Assembly (NCBI GenBank): GCA_002434245.1
Contig: DJJR01000045.1
Coordinates: 414 to 49,856, forward strand
DNA: 49,443 nt
Direction of reading: 5' to 3'
DNA from: Pelosinus fermentans
GTDB lineage: Bacteria > Bacillota > Negativicutes > DSM-13327
The first letter of the stretch is position 1, and each line of letters opens with the position of its first letter. The translations under genes were made by a program, and so were the position numbers. This document shows, in pieces, positions 35,149 through 44,200 of the stretch. Under the pieces are notes generated by a model that had not been told where the DNA came from, did no database searches, and saw only the letters and a list, made by a program, of their open reading frames with translations.

Positions 35149-35173
35149 TAAAAGCCTCCTATAAAGAAGGCTT
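35149..35173 (-). terminator. Terminator of the RRM protein gene
   Basis: AAGCCTTC and GGAGGCTT form an 8-bp stem (one mismatch or wobble region) with a TTTATA-like loop. TTATTTTTT follows on the minus strand, 10 bases after the stop codon. Confidence 0.7.
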
Positions 35174-35182
35174 ACATTTTAA

Positions 35183-35434
35183 TTATTGTTCTCTTGGCCT
35201 AGCTTCATTTACGACAATCTGCCGCCCACCAAAGTCACTGCCATTCATCATGCTAACCATCTTATCAGCATCATCATCATCGACTTCCACAAACCCAAAT
35301 CCTCTAGAACGTCCTGTTTCCTTGTCTGTGATAATACGACTGGAAATTACATTGCCATGCTCCTTGAATACATCAGCTAAATCACTATCACTTGTTGACC
35401 AAGGCAAATTGCCCACATAAAGTGTTTTTGACAT
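35183..35434 (-). CDS. Single-RRM RNA-binding protein
   Basis: An 83-residue protein that is one complete RNA recognition motif. RNP2 is LYVGNL (residues 5-10) and RNP1 is RGFGFVEV (about 44-51). It resembles the cold-responsive Rbp proteins of cyanobacteria and scattered Firmicutes. It probably binds single-stranded RNA; targets are unknown. It has a good ribosome binding site (AAAGGTGA) and its own terminator, and sits as an insertion between nadD and yqeK. Confidence 0.92.
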   Translation of the reverse strand: MSKTLYVGNLPWSTSDSDLADVFKEHGNVISSRIITDKETGRSRGFGFVEVDDDDADKMVSMMNGSDFGGRQIVVNEARPREQ

Positions 35435-35560
35435 TTGGAATCACCTTTCTTTGTTAAATTCTAAAAACGATTGTACTAACATTATCTACGAAACTATAGT
35501 ATTTATGCCTAACTTTATTTGCCAAAAGCCAAACATGGTATTTTTAAACTCTTTTTACTA

Positions 35561-36178
35561 CTATTCTTTATACAAATTTTCTTTGCAGATATAAATCTCA
35601 ACGCTTTCAGGAACAAAATATTTAATCGATCTTCCCTGCCGCACTTTCTCTCGTACATCCGTAGAGGATATCTCTAGTTCAGGGGTAGGCAAAGAGTGAA
35701 TACGTTTAAAACCTTTGTCACCAAAAGGTTTTATTATATCCTCTAGTGTGTATGCACTGCCTGGACGATTGGCTGCAATAAAATGACAGATATCTAAAAG
35801 GTGATCAATGTCTTTCCATGATGCTAATTCTTGTACGGTATCAGAACCAACAATAAAATAAAACTCTATATTATCCCCATACTGCTTAATTAGTTCTAAT
35901 ACCGTATCAATCGCATAGGACATCCCTGGCCGCTCTATTTCGATGGGGGATACATGAAAATGAGGATTGGAATAGGTAGCCATTACGGTCATAATATACC
36001 TATGTAGTGGTTTCGTTACCCGAGAATGCTGTTTATGCGGTGGATTTGCTGCTGGAATAAATAATACTCTTTCAAGATCATATTCCACTCGGACTGCTTC
36101 AGCTGTTGCCAAGTGGCCAGTATGTATAGGATCAAAGGTACCACCCATAATACCAATCTTACGTTTTTTATCTGACAT
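35561..36178 (-). CDS. nadD: Nicotinate-nucleotide adenylyltransferase
   Basis: Adenylates nicotinate mononucleotide in NAD synthesis. The 205-residue nucleotidyltransferase has the GGTFDPIHTGHL motif near the N-terminus and the ISSTDVREKVRQGRS motif near the C-terminus. ATG at 36178 was chosen because AGGAGA lies 6 bases upstream; the 17 extra codons upstream lack the family sequence and overlap the promoter. Its promoter is embedded in a long inverted repeat. Confidence 0.95.
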   Translation of the reverse strand: MSDKKRKIGIMGGTFDPIHTGHLATAEAVRVEYDLERVLFIPAANPPHKQHSRVTKPLHRYIMTVMATYSNPHFHVSPIEIERPGMSYAIDTVLELIKQYGDNIEFYFIVGSDTVQELASWKDIDHLLDICHFIAANRPGSAYTLEDIIKPFGDKGFKRIHSLPTPELEISSTDVREKVRQGRSIKYFVPESVEIYICKENLYKE

Positions 36179-36199
36179 AAAGGTTCTCCTACGATACAA

Positions 36200-36242
36200 A
36201 TAGTCTTGTCTTATTATATCACACCTCAAAAAGACAAGACTA
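36200..36242 (-). promoter_or_regulatory. nadD promoter flanked by 12-bp inverted repeat
   Basis: TAGTCTTGTCTT and AAGACAAGACTA (36201-36212 and 36231-36242) flank an extended -10 element, TGATATAAT (TATAAT at 36213-36218 on the minus strand). One half-site covers the -35 area and the other the start-site area. This suits repressor binding better than termination, because no minus-strand T-tract follows. Confidence 0.5.
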
Positions 36243-36267
36243 TTTTTTCCTATATAAAACTACACTC

Positions 36268-36408
36268 CTATTGCAATAAAGCATAAAGTAATATTCGAAT
36301 GCCCGCCATGACCGATGCCATTATCACAATGGCCCGAATATAGTCCAAGCAATCATGTTTTCCTTTGTCCGTTTTCAAGTAATTCATTAACGAATAAAAG
36401 TATCCCAT
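36268..36408 (-). CDS. Tiny hypothetical membrane protein (46 residues)
   Basis: The ORF begins MGYFYSLMNYLKTDKGKHD and continues into one hydrophobic segment (about residues 24-45: YIRAIVIMASVMAGIRILLY). AAGGGG lies 9 bases before the ATG. It starts 55 bases after the ABC permease gene without an intervening terminator, so it is probably the last gene of that operon. No family is recognised. Confidence 0.5.
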   Translation of the reverse strand: MGYFYSLMNYLKTDKGKHDCLDYIRAIVIMASVMAGIRILLYALLQ

Positions 36409-36463
36409 TGTCTTTCCCCTTATCATATCCATTCACCTTATTTTGCCACAAAATACTTACTTT

Positions 36464-37678
36464 TTATTCATAGCGCAATGCGTCAATCGGGTCTAATAAT
36501 GCTGCTTTTCTGGCAGGATAGATACCAAAAAATAATCCAATCGCTACGGAAAATCCAAAGGCCATAAGAATAGAACCTGACGAAATAGCAGTGTTCCAGC
36601 CAGCAATTGCTGAAATGGCATATGCTGCGGAAATACCTAATCCAATACCAATTAAACCGCCTGTTACACCAATAACAATGGCTTCAATAAGAAACTGCAG
36701 TAAAATATTGCGATAAGTAGCACCTAGAGCTTTTCGAATACCAATTTCTCTTGTACGCTCTGTCACAGATACCAGCATAATATTCATAATACCAATACCA
36801 CCAACTAATAACGAGATTGCTGCAATATTCCCTAAAAGCAATGTAATGGTTTTTGTCGTTTCCTCTGCTGTAGCCATCACTGCCGCTAAGTTACGAACCG
36901 TAAAATCATCCGGCATATCTTTTGCTAACTTATGGCGTGAACGTAAAAGAGAGGTGATATCCTCTTGTGCCTGATTAATGCTTTCCGGACTAACCGCCTG
37001 CACGCTAATAGTTTGTATATAGCTAATCCCCATCATACGTTCTTGAGCTGTCGTTAAGGGAATCACCACAACATCATCTTGGTCCATACCACCTGCTGAC
37101 TGCCCTTTTCCCTCAAATACACCAACTACTACAAAGGGAGCTGAATTAATACGTACCGTCTGTCCCACAGGATAGATGGTACCGAATAAATTATCAGCAG
37201 TGGTTTTCCCCAGAACTGCAACTCTCATTCGTGTGTCTACCTCTTGATTCGAGAAAAATCGTCCCAACTCCACATTAAAATTCCGAACACTCACAAATTC
37301 AGGCGTAGTCCCTTGGACCGTTGTCATCCAATTTTTATTCCCATACACCAGTTGGTATTGCTTACTAACGCTAGGTGCAACGGCACTGACACCTTCAATT
37401 TGACGCCCTATTGCCTGAGCATCTTTATTGGTCAGAGTAGTGCTAGAACCAGCGGCCAGCCTCACACCAGAAGGTGATGTGGCACCAGGGGTAATAATCA
37501 GAAGGTTACTCCCTAAACCAGCAATTGAATCTTGTATTTTATTTTGCACTCCCATACCAATCGACACCATCGCAATGACGGCACCTACACCAATAATAAT
37601 TCCCAGCATTGTCAATATAGAACGCATTTTATTCGCTTTTAATCCTTCTAATGCTATAATAATGCTTTCCCACAGCAA
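36464..37678 (-). CDS. MacB-type ABC transporter permease
   Basis: A 404-residue membrane subunit of the MacB/FtsX superfamily. It has one N-terminal membrane segment, a large extracytoplasmic MacB_PCD domain (about residues 40-240) and three C-terminal membrane segments. NKMRSILTMLGIIIGVGAVI and TERTREIGIRKALGATYRNI are typical. The start is TTG at 37678, 8 bases after AGGAGG and giving the family-typical MLWESI; a GTG three codons earlier is fused to the ribosome binding site. It works with the ATPase and adaptor encoded upstream in the same operon. Possible substrates are peptides, antibiotics or lipoproteins. Confidence 0.9.
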   Translation of the reverse strand: MLWESIIIALEGLKANKMRSILTMLGIIIGVGAVIAMVSIGMGVQNKIQDSIAGLGSNLLIITPGATSPSGVRLAAGSSTTLTNKDAQAIGRQIEGVSAVAPSVSKQYQLVYGNKNWMTTVQGTTPEFVSVRNFNVELGRFFSNQEVDTRMRVAVLGKTTADNLFGTIYPVGQTVRINSAPFVVVGVFEGKGQSAGGMDQDDVVVIPLTTAQERMMGISYIQTISVQAVSPESINQAQEDITSLLRSRHKLAKDMPDDFTVRNLAAVMATAEETTKTITLLLGNIAAISLLVGGIGIMNIMLVSVTERTREIGIRKALGATYRNILLQFLIEAIVIGVTGGLIGIGLGISAAYAISAIAGWNTAISSGSILMAFGFSVAIGLFFGIYPARKAALLDPIDALRYE

Positions 37679-37690
37679 AAAGATCACCTC

Positions 37691-38377
37691 CTAGACTTTG
37701 AGCAACGCTTCATCACTGATAATTAGGCCATCACGAAAAGAGATAATACGCCTTGTAAATTGAGCAATCTCGATTTCATGTGTAACCAAAACGATGGTTC
37801 GCCCTTCTTTGTTAAGCTTCATAAATATCTCCATGATCTCATTGCCAGATTTACTGTCAAGATTTCCGGTAGGTTCATCTGCCATAATAATACTAGGGTT
37901 ATTCACTAAGGCCCGCGCAATTGCCACACGCTGGCGCTGCCCCCCAGACAACTCATTAGGACGATGATGCATCCGATCGGCTAAACCCACCATAGATAGA
38001 GCAGCAGCAGCCATGGAATCTCGTTCCTGTTTTACTACTCCTGCATATACAAGAGGCAAAGCTACATTTTGTTGAGCTGACATACGAGGCAGCAAATTAA
38101 AGTTCTGAAAAACAAACCCGATTTTCTTATTTCTGGTGACTGCTAATTCATCATCTTTTAACGTAGCTACCTCTTCTCCATCTAGCATGTAAGATCCGCT
38201 GGTAGGCCTGTCAAGGCAGCCTAATATATTCATCAAAGTCGATTTACCCGACCCCGACGGTCCCATAATGGCTGTAAATTCTCCGGCGCTGATCTCCAGT
38301 GTAATTCCTGCCAAAGCAGCAACTTGGGTATCACCCATCTGGTATATTTTCTTTATATTGGAAAGTACAATGCTCAT
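37691..38377 (-). CDS. ABC transporter ATPase (MacB/LolD type)
   Basis: A 228-residue nucleotide-binding subunit. Walker A is GPSGSGKST (about residues 39-47), the Q-loop is FVFQNFNLL, the signature is [15 protein letters not shown], Walker B is [12 protein letters not shown] and the switch histidine is in LVTHE. It is the partner of the permease that begins 13 bases after its stop. In proteobacterial MacB this domain is fused to the permease; here it is separate, as in most Firmicute versions. Confidence 0.95.
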   Translation of the reverse strand: MSIVLSNIKKIYQMGDTQVAALAGITLEISAGEFTAIMGPSGSGKSTLMNILGCLDRPTSGSYMLDGEEVATLKDDELAVTRNKKIGFVFQNFNLLPRMSAQQNVALPLVYAGVVKQERDSMAAAALSMVGLADRMHHRPNELSGGQRQRVAIARALVNNPSIIMADEPTGNLDSKSGNEIMEIFMKLNKEGRTIVLVTHEIEIAQFTRRIISFRDGLIISDEALLKV

Positions 38378-38391
38378 TGCCGATCCCCTCC

Positions 38392-39474
38392 TTAGCGACC
38401 AAGTGGACCGCGCATATTTCCAGAAGCCTGAGGCAGTGCTTTTGCTTGCGGAAGCACAATTTGATCACCATCCGCAAGACCACTGGTGATTTCAACCTTA
38501 TCTTCGTTAGATAGTCCAGTCGTAACATTGATATTTTCAATCTTTCCGCTGACCATGATCTGGACATATGGCTGACCTTTGTTTTCCTTAATAGCAGACA
38601 GGGGTACAAGGATTGTATTTTTACTTTCCCCGCTTTGTATTGATACTCTTGCCGTCATAGTTGGTTTGAGCATTGTTCCAGGTCCTTCAACATCAATGGT
38701 TACTACATAATAGACTACATTTTGCGTTATATTCGCCTTTTGGGATATATTCGATACCGTGCCTGAGAACACTTTATCAATATAGGCATCTACGGTAAAC
38801 GTCACCCTTTGTCCTAATGCAATTTTTCCAATATCAGATTCATCGACCTGCGCCTCAATCTGCATTTTTGACAAGTCGGCCACACTCATGAGAACCATAG
38901 GAGTGGAAATCCCTGGAGCCACCGTCTGACCAGCAGGAATCGGCTTACCAATAATAACACCATCAATCGGTGCTTTAATAACAGTATCATCTAATTGGGA
39001 TACAGCATCATCATAGGTTGCCTGCGCCACACTATAATCCATAATGGAAGCATCCAACTGCTGATTGGAGATAGCTCCGATACGATTTAATTGTAAATTC
39101 CGCTGATAATTTGCCGATGTGTTTTCTAATTTGGCACGTGACTGAGATACTTGTGCCATGAGCCGTTTATCATCCAGTAAGATCAATATTTGCCCTGCTT
39201 TTACCTGCTCATTTTCAAGCACTCTGACTTCCTTTATTAAACCAGTTATCTTTGAACTAATATCAACAATATTTACAGGATTGATCGTACCAGTAGCTGA
39301 TACCACTGACACGATGTCGCCTCGCTCTACTGCTACTAACTGCGTTGTTACTACGGGCTTACTTTTATCTACATACATCCTGATTCCAAATGTAGCTGCC
39401 ACACCCACAATGATTACTAATAGTATGATTTTTTTATACTGATACCCTTTTTGCCATAACGTTTGAACTTGCAT
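38392..39474 (-). CDS. MacA-type periplasmic adaptor (membrane fusion) protein
   Basis: A 360-residue protein with one N-terminal membrane anchor (about residues 14-34), then barrel-sandwich and alpha-hairpin regions (residues about 55-190, including VEQVKAGQ-like [15 protein letters not shown] and the lipoyl-type [19 protein letters not shown]) and beta-barrel domains. It links the ABC pump to an outer exit duct in diderm bacteria. ATG at 39474 follows GGGGAGGG by 6 bases. It is the first gene of a three-gene export operon. No outer membrane TolC-like gene is adjacent, so a housekeeping one elsewhere may be used. Confidence 0.92.
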   Translation of the reverse strand: MQVQTLWQKGYQYKKIILLVIIVGVAATFGIRMYVDKSKPVVTTQLVAVERGDIVSVVSATGTINPVNIVDISSKITGLIKEVRVLENEQVKAGQILILLDDKRLMAQVSQSRAKLENTSANYQRNLQLNRIGAISNQQLDASIMDYSVAQATYDDAVSQLDDTVIKAPIDGVIIGKPIPAGQTVAPGISTPMVLMSVADLSKMQIEAQVDESDIGKIALGQRVTFTVDAYIDKVFSGTVSNISQKANITQNVVYYVVTIDVEGPGTMLKPTMTARVSIQSGESKNTILVPLSAIKENKGQPYVQIMVSGKIENINVTTGLSNEDKVEITSGLADGDQIVLPQAKALPQASGNMRGPLGR

Positions 39475-39568
39475 AAAATCCCTCCCCAAGTTTGAATTTC
39501 ATTAGAATCAGGTTTTGGTGTAATCTTATTGTATGGTCTTTCCACTATATGGTCAATTAAGTTTTTAC

Positions 39569-39613
39569 AAAAAAGCAATAAAACGGCATTTTGGTGCTGT
39601 TTTATTGCTTTTT
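39569..39613. terminator. Strong hairpin, probably ending the minus-strand small gene
   Basis: AAAAGCAATAAAACGGCA and TGCTGTTTTATTGCTTTT form an 18-bp stem (one mismatch or wobble) with a 6-base loop and T-runs on both sides. It lies between the adaptor gene and the 48-residue ORF. Confidence 0.78.
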
Positions 39614-39618
39614 AGGTT

Positions 39619-39765
39619 TTAACAAAATCCTGGCGATCCATAATTGATGTTAGTTCCCAAAACACTCCAATATGCATACCATGGGATAAAAACAAGTAAT
39701 AGAATAGAAATAATTAAGATGTCAACTGCGCTCGAAAATATTACATTTTTTCTTCTTAATGGCAC
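39619..39765 (-). CDS. Possible tiny membrane protein (48 residues, GTG start)
   Basis: A frame from GTG encodes a basic start (PLRRKN), one strong hydrophobic segment (about residues 13-36, DILIISILLLVFIPWYAYW) and a Gly/Asn-rich tail ending in Cys. The ribosome binding site (GAAAGG) nearly abuts the GTG, which is a weakness, and no other start is in frame. A strong terminator right after the stop argues that something here is transcribed on this strand. No family is recognised. Confidence 0.4.
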   Translation of the reverse strand: MPLRRKNVIFSSAVDILIISILLLVFIPWYAYWSVLGTNINYGSPGFC

Positions 39766-39918
39766 CTTTCAGAAGAAAAAACATATTATGAATTAAGAAT
39801 ATAAAAGTCTTATGTATTAAGAGTATATAAGTATTCTTTATTTTTTCAGGAGGGATGCCTATTACTTTAGATACTAAATACTCAACCAAAATCCAACATT
39901 TTAGAGGAGGCTTTTGCT

Positions 39919-40674
39919 ATGATAGACAGCAAGTATTTTGAGATTCCCGATTTTTGTGAATTGACCCGACAATGTGAACCAAACTGCCCCTGCAATAGCT
40001 GTCTTGGTATCTTTAACACCTGCGGACCAGTTTTTGGTACTACAACGCCCCCAGTAAGCAGAATACCAACATGTGAATGTCATGACATTTGTGTAGAAGA
40101 AGTCGTACTTATTGGTAATTCCGGTGAATTTACAAGATGCATAGCCTACCCTCCAGTAGGACCATGCCGAGTACAATGCAACGGAACCTTTACTTTCCCA
40201 ACACTCACAGTGGGTGAAACCTGCCAGGTTATCTTATGGTGCGCCGATGAACAAATTGATGAAGGCTGCCAGAGCGTAACTGTAAGAATTGGCTTGGTAA
40301 TTATCGCAGGCAATTGTACTGCAAACCCAATTATTCTTCCATTGCCAACCTTTACTAGAACCTTTACTACTTTCTACAGATTCCCAGATTGCACTCCTGT
40401 AACCGGACAGCAATTAAAGAATGAATTAACCAGGATTGACGGTTCATGCCTTGTAGCTCAATTTAATGCAGTTGTCACTAGCCCTCAACAGATTACAATT
40501 ACAGGAAAAATCATAGATAAATTATGGAAAAGCGAAAACTTGTGGGTAGAAGGGATCAGACCGTTTGAATTAACGGATGAAGCCATCGCTAATGGATACT
40601 CTTCCTTTACGGTAAAAGGCTCATTTGATACCAGCCATCATGGTAGCAGTTCTGGAGATTGTCCCATAGTTTAA
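39919..40674 (+). CDS. Cys-rich hypothetical protein, possibly spore or surface structural
   Basis: A 251-residue protein with no signal peptide or membrane segment. The N-terminal 60 residues hold nine Cys (13, 19, 23, 25, 28, 35, 52, 54, 58) in a Pro/Thr-rich context. A beta-rich middle follows (about 65-150). The C-terminal part ends in a His/Ser/Gly-rich tail. AGGAGG lies 7 bases before the ATG and a terminator follows. The make-up recalls spore coat or exosporium proteins of spore-forming Firmicutes, but this is only a compositional impression, and no family is recognised. Confidence 0.7.
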   Translation: MIDSKYFEIPDFCELTRQCEPNCPCNSCLGIFNTCGPVFGTTTPPVSRIPTCECHDICVEEVVLIGNSGEFTRCIAYPPVGPCRVQCNGTFTFPTLTVGETCQVILWCADEQIDEGCQSVTVRIGLVIIAGNCTANPIILPLPTFTRTFTTFYRFPDCTPVTGQQLKNELTRIDGSCLVAQFNAVVTSPQQITITGKIIDKLWKSENLWVEGIRPFELTDEAIANGYSSFTVKGSFDTSHHGSSSGDCPIV

Positions 40675-40677
40675 CAT

Positions 40678-40706
40678 AAAAGCAGACCAGGTAGGTCTGC
40701 TTTTTT
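40678..40706 (+). terminator. Terminator after the Cys-rich gene
   Basis: AAAAGCAGACC and GGTCTGCTTTT form an 11-bp stem with a 5-base loop and a following T-run, located between convergent stop codons. Confidence 0.88.
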
Positions 40707-41160
40707 ATTCCTTTTTATGTAATACTATTTCAATTTGCTCTAACCTCTTATTCATATCCTGAAGAATTTCCATTACATGAACCCAAGGCTGATGATTCTC
40801 ATCACTTACTTCTACATTGGTTTTATGCCAGCGTCGATTTTGACTGATTTCACCAGATGCGACTGCTGGTATGGTGTCCATCAATTTTTGTAGAGCATTC
40901 TGATCAGGCAAGAGATAATATTTTTGCTCGCCATCTTGCGCAACAAGATTTTCCTCACCTAATAGCTGCTCTAATTTTTCCTCTGTAATTGTCGGAAAAA
41001 AAGTACTGTCTTTCTGCAAGTTTTTGACACGATTCGTTATTTTCTCCAACATTGTATCTTGTGGTATCTTTTCTAATGGAGGAATTGGCGGCTGCCAAAG
41101 TTGACTTTCCTGAACCAAAGGCTTCGAATTCTCATCGTCTCCTCTATGAGGCTTTTCCAT
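40705..41160 (-). CDS. Hypothetical protein upstream-adjacent to glycosyltransferases
   Basis: A 151-residue soluble protein with a polar, Pro-rich start (PPIPPLEKIPQD), a helical middle and a C-terminal amphipathic helix (EILQDMNKRLEQIEIVLHKK) that may form a coiled coil. ATG at 41160 was chosen because AGGAGG lies 9 bases upstream; the frame extends 27 codons further without a site. It follows the large glycosyltransferase gene by about 100 bases in the same direction. No family is recognised. Confidence 0.68.
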   Translation of the reverse strand: MEKPHRGDDENSKPLVQESQLWQPPIPPLEKIPQDTMLEKITNRVKNLQKDSTFFPTITEEKLEQLLGEENLVAQDGEQKYYLLPDQNALQKLMDTIPAVASGEISQNRRWHKTNVEVSDENHQPWVHVMEILQDMNKRLEQIEIVLHKKE

Positions 41161-41262
41161 TATAGCTCTCCTCCTTTTCATAAACCTTGATAACTTTATA
41201 GAATCTACTTTACCATTATTTGTACTGTAGTATATGCACAACTCTTGGATAGGTACCTTAAA

Positions 41263-44200
41263 TTAAGGTTTATCCTCAAAAATTTTTAATAACGCATTTT
41301 CATAATGAAGTTGTGCTGCTGCGCCATTAAATAAAACCGATTTTACCTGCTTAGTTATTTTCTTTTTGATCTGTTCCCTAAGTTCTTTATCCATAGCTAA
41401 TTTCACGGCCCATTCCACATATTCTTCTTCATTCGTCCCAATACCCTCTCGTATTCCAAGGGCTCTGAGCATATGAGATCCCCATCTGCTTCTAGCCATA
41501 TCTCCTTCTTGGGTTACCATTGGTAATCCCATATATAATCCTTCCAAGGATGTCGTCCAGCCTCCATAAGGATATGTGTCTAATTGAATATCAGCAATTG
41601 CTAATAACGCATCGATCCTGCCTAATGGTGGTACAATAAACAAACGATTTTCAACTCCGGCATTTCTGGCAGCCAGCTTAATTCGTTCACCTAGCTGATT
41701 ATCAAGATTCGATGAATGACATGGCTTAAGTAATATACAGGCATTAGGAATGCGCTTTAGAATTTCTACCAATAATCGATCCCGTGACGGACCATGCTTA
41801 ATACCATTTGCACAAGAAACAAAAACTACAGCCTCTTCAGGTATCTTCCAATCTTTGCGGGTGACAGGAATAAACTCTGCAAAGGGGGGCGGAAACTGAG
41901 CTGCTCCCAGATTCGGTAGTCTTATTAATTTTTCTCGGTAATGAGAACTAGCATCAGGCGGCTCAAAATCACCGCTAATATAATAATCAATAGTCGGCAG
42001 ACCAGTGGTTGTGCCATGACCTACTAACACACACTGAATTGGTACTAACCGAAGTCCCGCCAGCATATACGTCAAAGGGTCCATACCGATATCCGTATAA
42101 ATTAAAATATCAAGCTTACTATCGCTGATGCTTTGCATGACACGATATACATCTTCAATTGCATCAATCTGTTTAAAATGTTTAAAGCGGTCGCTATGTT
42201 TCTCAAAAATACTGGTAATTTCATCATAGACCCTTCCCAAAGCAAACGTATATACTTCAAAATTGTCTTTATTATGATGGATCACTCGATTGATCATATA
42301 GTAACTAACAGCCTGCCCGTAAAACAGTCGGGAAATATAACCGATACGTATTTTTTTCTTTTTTCTGTTTTTCTTAAAACTAGTATTTACTTTTTTATTT
42401 CGAGAAGTATACTGCTCCATGTGAGCAGCAATAAAATCACCAAACTCAGCTAACGCAGGCAGATTATTACCACCGATATAAGAAATGCGCCAAAGAACTT
42501 TGGTGCATTCGTTTACCAAAGGAATGAACGAGCTTGTTGGAATATGCATTGAAAATAAATGTGATGTATATTTTAATATTTTATCTCGATGCTTTTCTTC
42601 AATATTGTAATAAGGGACATGCAGCAGCCAAAATGTAATAAGTACCTTATAATATTCAGGGATTTTTTCTTCCTGCCATAATTGAACAACATCAATATTA
42701 AATTGCTCTGCATCCATTGGCCGATACATGCTGATTAAGAGATATTCTTTAAAACCTGCAGACGAATCAGTGAATGCAGGACTCTCATTTTCTTGTACAG
42801 GCAAGGATAAAAAGTCATTTAGAAATACTTGCTGCCAAAGTATATACAGTCTTTGCTGCTGCTCCTCCTTGAGCTGAACAAACTTGCCTTCCGGTACTTT
42901 ACTGAAATAAGCAGTTAGACACGCACGCAGCGTCTTAACAAATTCATAAAGAGCTTCCATTTCTTTTGCCCGTAAATCAATGCCGCTATCTGGTATGGAC
43001 CTGCAGCTCTGCCACTGAATAATTACATCCCATAAAACATGACTTTCTGAAATAGGATCAATCTTTTTAAGGCAATGATTACAAAACCGATCTACAAATT
43101 GCAGTTTTTCCCTGCTCTCTTCCACCTTAAAATGAGAATACTTATGATGAAATGCCTTCCAAACAAAGCTCCAGCCTTTACTTTTACAACTCTCTATGAG
43201 TTGAACGATCTCCTCATCATAAGGATTCCAACTTTTATTCTCATCTGTAATGGGGTTACTCTTTTTCAATATTTCTTCATATAAGCACATATACTCATCT
43301 ACCATACGTCTCTCACTAAATTTTTCTACAACCCGCAGGCGTGCAGCCCTGCCAGCGTGTTGTCTAATCTCTTCATTTTCCAGGAAATAAGAGATACCTT
43401 CAATCAGCTCACCTACATTTCCTCGCTCCACCAAGTAACCATTTTCTTTATGAATTACCAGTTCCGGAATTCCCCCTACAGCAAAAGCAACAACTGGCGT
43501 CCCTGATGCCATCGCTTCACAAATGGTAAGACCAAAAACCTCCGCTAAGGTAGGAGAAACATAAAGATCAACAGCGGCATAATACTGAGCCAACTGCTGC
43601 TGATTATCAATAAAAGGAACATCAATATGAAGGATAGGAAAGTCTTCTAAGGTAGATACACTGTATGATCCTATCGTAAGTAAAACAATATCGGGATACT
43701 GTTTATAGAGTTGCAGCAGTGCTTGACGTAAAAACTCTCCTCCCTTATACGGGTTATTTAAACCACCATGAGCAGCAAATAAAATTATTTTTTGATTGAC
43801 TGGCAGCCCTAATTTAAAACGCAGCTCCTCTTTGCTGCCAGGTTGAAATGTATCTACATCAACCCCATTATAAATCAGCCGAATCTCTTTCTCTTGCAGC
43901 AGGCTTACTTTTGCTTGCCTAATGAGCCATGCAGAAGGGCATACTGCTGTAAAATTAGATACTTTATACATTAAACTTTTAATAAGCTGTACCAATTCAC
44001 GCTGTAATCCGCTCTTATTTTCTGCATCCAGAGGACATGCTGCGCACCAATCTTCTTTCCAGCCATTACAAACATCAATAGACAAACAATTTGCGGTAAA
44101 GGCAAGGGGATCATGCAATGTCCAAATTAAGGGCTTAGATGCCAAAAAGGGCAACAATAAAAAGGAAAAATAATTACCATTAATACAATGTAAATGAACC

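Noticed and set aside
36464..39474. MacA/MacB-like operon as a bacteriocin biosynthesis cluster
   Set aside because: No precursor peptide, modification enzyme or C39 protease domain is present; the two tiny membrane ORFs lack leader or core peptide features.
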